Positions 60,138-64,000 of a DNA stretch of 64,000 nt are shown in pieces. Where the stretch lies: contig PS015010.1 in the NCBI GenBank assembly GCA_048213135.1, forward strand, positions 1,054,001 to 1,118,000, written 5' to 3'. A program made the translations under genes and the position numbers. Each line of letters starts with the position of its first letter. Within the stretch, counting starts at the first letter, position 1. Source of the DNA: Reclinomonas americana ATCC 50394. Lineage: Eukaryota > Jakobida > Jakobea > Jakobida. Under the pieces are notes generated by a model. That model searched no databases. It was not told the DNA's origin and was given only the letters and a program-made list of their open reading frames with translations.

Positions 60138-60761
60138 CTATAATTTTCTTATATCGGTTACTCTTAACTTAGTTGCTTTTTTAATAATCTCTTCGTCAAG
60201 CCCTAATGACTTCAACTCTTTTGCAATTGCGATTGAGTTCTCCTTCTTAATCCTTTTCGCTTCCACCTTTTCCTTCCATTCCCTCATTTCTTCCTCTTCC
60301 TTTCCTACGAGGCGCCAGGTGTCGGAGGCACGGAGCTGGGCCATTATGCCACGGTCGGCAAAGGAGAGGTGGTGGGTTTCGGTGATGATGAGGTGGTCGA
60401 GCACATCTACATTAATGATTTCGCCTACTTTGAGGATGCGGTCGGTAATGGCTTTGTCGGCTTCGGAGGGCAGGAGTTCGCCGCTGGGGTGGTTGTGCAC
60501 CAGTATCATTTTTACGGCGAGTTTGTAAATGGCCATGCGGAACACGTCGGGCGGGTTGGCGGTTACCCGGTTTTGCCGGCCCAGGGCTATCAATTCTATA
60601 AAAAGGATTTTATTGGCATTGCTGAGGCCCACTACCCAAAAATGCTCCTGGCTGCGGCCGAGTTTGTTCTCCCGTTTCAGTATCTGCTGCATAACGGGGG
60701 CTACTCCGGCGGGGCTGTTCACACGGGTCTTCTTCTGCGTATCGGATAGTTTTACGTTCAT
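60138..60761 (-). CDS. RadC-like JAB/MPN domain protein with AT-rich C-terminal tail
   Basis: A 207-aa protein of the JAB/RadC-type family. The metalloprotease-like motif HNHPSG carries His89 and His91, with Asp102 in SEAD, completing the metal site. The first 150 residues are GC-rich like the host. From about residue 150 (below 60310) the DNA turns AT-rich and encodes a charged tail ending GLDEEIIKKATKLRVTDIRKL, reminiscent of Rpn/PD-(D/E)XK transposase tails. The junction coincides with the island edge, so the tail may have been replaced by insertion. Function in DNA repair unproved. Confidence 0.85.
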   Translation of the reverse strand: MNVKLSDTQKKTRVNSPAGVAPVMQQILKRENKLGRSQEHFWVVGLSNANKILFIELIALGRQNRVTANPPDVFRMAIYKLAVKMILVHNHPSGELLPSEADKAITDRILKVGEIINVDVLDHLIITETHHLSFADRGIMAQLRASDTWRLVGKEEEEMREWKEKVEAKRIKKENSIAIAKELKSLGLDEEIIKKATKLRVTDIRKL

Positions 60762-60922
60762 AGGGGTAAAGTTAAGGGAATGATGGGATGGAAATAGGGG
60801 GTTTTTACGGAGGGAGGGAATTTAAAAGTCAAAATTTAAAAGTAAAAAGGGCGAGATACGGGATGCCAGACACTGATAGGGAGATGCTTTTGAATTGAAA
60901 TACTGGGAAGTGATGCCTATAT
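60762..60922. other. Short intergenic gap with word repeats
   Basis: 161 bp holding AAAAGTCAAAATTTAAAAGTAAAAAGGG and GATACGGGATGCCAGACACTGATAGGGAGATGC words. TAAAGTTA at 60768-60775, read on the minus strand as TAACTTTA, is a one-mismatch -7 box for the RadC gene. Confidence 0.4.
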
Positions 60923-62560
60923 TCATTTCTTTTTTTCAGCTTCATTCAACTGCCCAATCATGTGGTCTATATCATCACAGGCCTTATTCATGATCAATTC
61001 AATGATCTTATCCCTGTCATTTTTGTTTAACGATTGATGATACAGCTTTTTCAGGAATGGTTGCTGGTTATTATAATTCATAAGGGTAAATCCGTACCAA
61101 TAGGTATCCATCACAAAATTTAGTGTAAAATGAATCCCTGAATTTTCGGTGCCGGCTTTCTTTAAGGTTCTGAAGTTGTGAGAAAATTGTATTTCCCGGG
61201 TATTGCGGATAACCTCTTCGCTGCTCCAGGCTTCAGCCAGGGCTGTAATGCTTTGGAGAGTTTTGTCATCGCTGCCGATGCTGTACCAATAATAGTTTTG
61301 TTCCTGGAAGAGGTCGTTCAGGCTTGAAAGCTGGTCTAATAATTCGTTGTACAGTAACCTGAGCCCGTCGTTATAAATGCCAAGCAGGATAGGATAGGTG
61401 GCAGCTGTTTGAACCTCTTCACCTTTCATACCCTTTAGTTTTTCTTTTATTGCTTTAAGCCGGGTATCTAATTGTTTTTCGGGCTCTTTTAGTTCCTCAT
61501 CTAACCTGGTTTCAATTTCTTCTATACTGGGAAGTTCTCCACGAATATTGTCAGGCAATCGCTCTGCAATTTTGTATGCTGCAATGCCAATGGGCTTACC
61601 AGTATCCCTGAGCGCATATTCTGCAACTATTTTATTTTTTGTTTTGCAAAGGATCAATCCAATGGAAGGGTTATCATATTCTCCTTTCAAGGTGTCATCG
61701 GCTATATTCAGGTACAGGTGCATTTTACTTACAAACTCCGGTTCAAATTCACCTATCTTCAGTTCGATTATAATATAACGACGCATTTTGGTATGATAAA
61801 ACAGCAGATCTGTAAAAAACTCTTTGCCGCCCGCTTCAAAACGATTTTGCCGTCCGACAAGTGCAAATCCGGCTCCCAATTCCAGTAGAACTTTAGTAAT
61901 GTGAGCTATCAGTGCATCTTCAAGGTCGCGTTCCCTGGCTTCTTCACCAAGCATAATAAAATCAAAATTGTAAGGGTCTTTGAATATTTGGCGGGTAAGA
62001 TCACTCTCAATAGAAGGGAGCGTATTCTGAAAATTGTTAATAAGCGAACCTTGTGCTTCGAAAAGGCGGCTTTCGATCTGGTGTGCAAGCACGTTCCTGC
62101 TCCAGCCATTTTCAACAGCTTTTACAATGTAGAATGCTCTTTCACCGGGTGCTTTCGTCTTATTCAGGATGAGCGAATGATGCCCCCAGGGCAATTTGGC
62201 AACAGCTTGTTGCAGAATTATAAGTTCCTTATTATCATTAGTTTGTAATGTTGCAGCAGGTTGTTGCAACATCAGGAAATGGGGGTAGGCCTTGGCGAAA
62301 TCTCTCATATACCGGAGATTGCGTAAAGAAAATCCTTTCATCTCCGGAAATTCAGATCGCAAATCGCCTGCAAGCGTTTCAATAACCTTCGAGCCCCAGC
62401 CGGCAATACTTTCCTGGTCGGCGATAGCTTTACCAATTTCCCAATAAACAAAGAGCAATTCAGTATTTATTGCAAGAACAGCCTTTTGCCGGGCCGCTTT
62501 TATCTTAGTTTTAAGCTGCTGAAGAATTATTGCATAACCGGGTAACAGATGCGTGGGCAT
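60923..62560 (-). CDS. DUF1016/YhcG-type PD-(D/E)XK nuclease with extra C-terminal region
   Basis: A 545-aa protein. Residues 1-180 are the DUF1016 N-terminal domain (LPGYAIILQQLKTKIKAARQKAVLAINTELLFVYWEIGKAI, FPEMKGFSLRNLRYMRDFAKAYP). Residues about 190-340 are the PD-(D/E)XK domain with DLLFYHTKMRRYIIIELKIGEF. Ordinary YhcG proteins end near 340-370, but here roughly 200 more residues follow (LKEPEKQLDTRLKAIKEKL..., MDTYWYGFTLMNYNNQQPF), with no recognised family. DUF1016 proteins are linked to mobile and defence regions; substrate unknown. Confidence 0.85.
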   Translation of the reverse strand: MPTHLLPGYAIILQQLKTKIKAARQKAVLAINTELLFVYWEIGKAIADQESIAGWGSKVIETLAGDLRSEFPEMKGFSLRNLRYMRDFAKAYPHFLMLQQPAATLQTNDNKELIILQQAVAKLPWGHHSLILNKTKAPGERAFYIVKAVENGWSRNVLAHQIESRLFEAQGSLINNFQNTLPSIESDLTRQIFKDPYNFDFIMLGEEARERDLEDALIAHITKVLLELGAGFALVGRQNRFEAGGKEFFTDLLFYHTKMRRYIIIELKIGEFEPEFVSKMHLYLNIADDTLKGEYDNPSIGLILCKTKNKIVAEYALRDTGKPIGIAAYKIAERLPDNIRGELPSIEEIETRLDEELKEPEKQLDTRLKAIKEKLKGMKGEEVQTAATYPILLGIYNDGLRLLYNELLDQLSSLNDLFQEQNYYWYSIGSDDKTLQSITALAEAWSSEEVIRNTREIQFSHNFRTLKKAGTENSGIHFTLNFVMDTYWYGFTLMNYNNQQPFLKKLYHQSLNKNDRDKIIELIMNKACDDIDHMIGQLNEAEKKK

Positions 62561-62639
62561 CTGCCAAATTAGTAATTTTTGATTAATGCGGTATTGTAAT
62601 AACTACCCGTTTTTAAAGGGGTAATTGGGGAGAAAAAGA

Positions 62640-63206
62640 TCAGACCTTCAACATTCCCCTGAACCCCCTCGCAGCATAATACGACTCGGCCCCGTTGTGA
62701 TACAGGAACACGGTATTGTATCGGCGGTCGCAGAATAAAGCGCCGCCCAGTTTGCGGATGGGAGCGGGGGTGGCGATCCAGCTGGAGGTTTTCAAATCGA
62801 ATTCGCCCAGTTGCTGCAGCTGGCGGTACTGGTCTTCGGTTAGGAGTTCGATGCCCATGTCGGCGGCCATGTTTTCGGCACTGTCGGCAGGTTTGTGTTC
62901 TTTCCGCGATTCCAGGGCTTCGTGGTCGTAACAAATACTCCGGCGCCCTTTAGGGCTTTCGGCGGAACAATCCACAAAGAGGAGCTCGCCGGTCTTTTTA
63001 TCTACACCAATAACATCGGGTTCGCCGCCGGTCATTTCCATTTCGTTGAGCGACCACAGTTTGCCGGGGTCGGCTTCCAGCCTGGTTTGTACGGCGGGCC
63101 AGTTGATGTTTTTGTGGCGGGGTGTGTTTTTTTCGAAACGGGTTTTTAAAATGTCGAGAAGTTCGTTATGAAGGACAGGCGATAATTGCTTTTTATTACT
63201 TTTCAT
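62640..63206 (-). CDS. DUF4256 family protein
   Basis: A 188-aa cytoplasmic protein of the DUF4256 family. LLDILKTRFEKN, LEADPGKLWSLNEMEMTGGEPDVIGVDKKTGELLFVDCSAESPKGRRSICYDHEALESRK and FDLKTSSWIATP are its conserved blocks. The pattern GEPDVI...LLFVDC...GRRSIC resembles a nuclease-like arrangement, but no activity is known. No partner gene is evident. Confidence 0.82.
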   Translation of the reverse strand: MKSNKKQLSPVLHNELLDILKTRFEKNTPRHKNINWPAVQTRLEADPGKLWSLNEMEMTGGEPDVIGVDKKTGELLFVDCSAESPKGRRSICYDHEALESRKEHKPADSAENMAADMGIELLTEDQYRQLQQLGEFDLKTSSWIATPAPIRKLGGALFCDRRYNTVFLYHNGAESYYAARGFRGMLKV

Positions 63207-63209
63207 ACT

Positions 63210-64000
63210 TTATGATTGTGCAAATATGTAATCAAATATTTTCTTTGTTTCTCTTTGCTTCCTGATCAGGCAATGCTCTAATTCCCAGTTGGTAAAATCA
63301 ATTGCCTGGTTCTTTACAATGGAAAAAGCACTTTCAGGATAACGGGTTCTTTTGAAATCATATGTTTCATTGCTGATGGAGCGGTTCATATGTTGTTCCA
63401 GCACCATGAGGTTGCCAATAGAATGAATATTATCCTGCCACTTATCCCAGATGTCCTGTCTTTTATTTCCATCGCTATCGTGAACTGATTGAATGTGTTC
63501 AATATCTATGTCAGAGTAAAAAATCCGTCTCCGTATATTGTCAATTTTACTGCAATCACTTGTCTGGTAATCTTCATCGAGCATGGCGGATAACCGGCAA
63601 ACAATATTTTTGATTTTTGCACTGTAGGCGATATTCCCATTCAGGGCATTTTCGAGGTCGTACCAGCCTTTATGATTTTCAAGGGTGCCGATCTTCTTAT
63701 TTAAGATATCCATGAGGTCCTCAAATGAACCGTTCACTATTTCTTTTATAAGTGAGTAGGTAAAAGTATGGATCTCATTTATGGCTTTCTGGAAACGGAT
63801 GCTGTATATAATATACAACTTGCTCAACTGACGGGTGAACAGCAGCATTTTCTTCCAGGAGTTTTCTTCCCGCCCAAACCGGAAGAGAAAGAGGAACACC
63901 AATACCCGGTACCTGCTGTACCTTGACCATTCAATAAATTCGATGGCACATGCATCTTCACAGGTTTCATAGTCATTTTTTTCCCAGGTGTACCGGACTT
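63210..64000 (-). CDS. DUF262/DUF1524-type HNH protein, C-terminal part, 5' truncated by window edge
   Basis: Open reading continues to the right edge (about 263 residues visible; the apparent TTG start at 63902 is only a codon inside the frame). The C-terminal region YSDIDIEHIQSVHDSDGN, SIGNLMVLEQHMNRSISNETYDFKRTRYPES matches the DUF1524 HNH-like nuclease part of DUF262 (GmrSD-type) proteins: the DIEH motif and the later N-H residues are the metal site. Such proteins restrict modified DNA or act in phage defence. The N-terminal DUF262 domain would lie outside the window. Confidence 0.75.
   Translation of the reverse strand, partial: VRYTWEKNDYETCEDACAIEFIEWSRYSRYRVLVFLFLFRFGREENSWKKMLLFTRQLSKLYIIYSIRFQKAINEIHTFTYSLIKEIVNGSFEDLMDILNKKIGTLENHKGWYDLENALNGNIAYSAKIKNIVCRLSAMLDEDYQTSDCSKIDNIRRRIFYSDIDIEHIQSVHDSDGNKRQDIWDKWQDNIHSIGNLMVLEQHMNRSISNETYDFKRTRYPESAFSIVKNQAIDFTNWELEHCLIRKQRETKKIFDYIFAQS

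Larger units (their letters stand above)
56535..60310. other. AT-rich restriction-modification island
   Basis: From about 56535 to 60310 the sequence is conspicuously AT-richer than the flanking genes; the right edge falls inside the RadC/JAB gene. It carries two BglII-fold endonucleases, a broken vsr and a C5 methyltransferase, a typical horizontally acquired defence cassette. Confidence 0.7.

Noticed and set aside
63210-63902. Treating 63902 as the start of the HNH protein
   Set aside because: The codon is TTG and the frame stays open with protein-like sequence to the window edge, so the gene is truncated rather than starting there.

Overview
The window reads as chromosomal DNA of a Bacteroidota member, most likely a Chitinophagaceae relative (inference; no rRNA gene is present to place it). 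The support is a 285-residue Bacteroidota-type primary sigma factor, a PUR/DUF3276 protein, DUF4249 and DUF3822 proteins, a YHYH lipoprotein, promoters with the TAnnTTTG -7 box, and many short-signal-peptide or lipobox secreted proteins. No tRNA, rRNA or CRISPR array was seen.

Positions 1-25263 form a pectin/galacturonate utilisation locus. Secreted enzymes come first: two SGNH (CE12-type) acetylesterases, three pectin methylesterases (CE8), two alpha/beta esterases, a GH43, a GH28, a GH105 and a PL10 pectate lyase, several of them as fusions. Then comes the complete intracellular isomerase route: UxaC (galacturonate to tagaturonate), UxaB (to altronate), UxaA (to 2-keto-3-deoxygluconate), KdgK and KdgA (to pyruvate plus glyceraldehyde 3-phosphate), with an ExuT-like MFS transporter. 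KduI/KduD for unsaturated uronates and any SusC/SusD pair are not in the window. Two sites 16/19 identical (7777-7795 and 23150-23168) look like shared LacI-type operators for the locus.

Positions 25264-32580 hold housekeeping and orphan genes (ABC exporter, PUR protein, Pgi, lipoproteins, threonine aldolase). Positions 32569-34716 hold the primary sigma factor and a REP-associated tyrosine transposase among ten copies of GATGTCAACC in both orientations, a self-contained REP/RAYT neighbourhood.

Positions 34752-46493 are mostly housekeeping: thioredoxin reductase, FolB, TPR protein, M1 peptidase, MATE exporter, DUF3822-RsmD, 5-formyl-THF cyclo-ligase, LpxK, and a secreted protein with YadA-like head repeats. 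Positions 46667-50240 are a six-gene unit (ECF sigma, probable anti-sigma, Spy-like protein, YHYH lipoprotein, SCO protein, MORN-repeat lipoprotein) that suggests an envelope or metal-stress regulon. Then come a DbpA-like helicase and a TetR/small protein/MFS efflux unit.

Positions 55877-64000 are accessory: noncoding repeats including a perfect 12 x 21-bp minisatellite, then a visibly AT-rich restriction-modification island (two BglII-fold endonucleases, a frameshifted vsr, a C5-cytosine methyltransferase), a mosaic RadC/JAB protein, a DUF1016 nuclease with an extra C-terminal region, DUF4256 and a DUF262/HNH-type fragment running off the right edge.

Several intergenic gaps carry word-like repeats (AATTACGAATT, AGTANTGAGTA, GATACGGGAT) arranged as inverted pairs.
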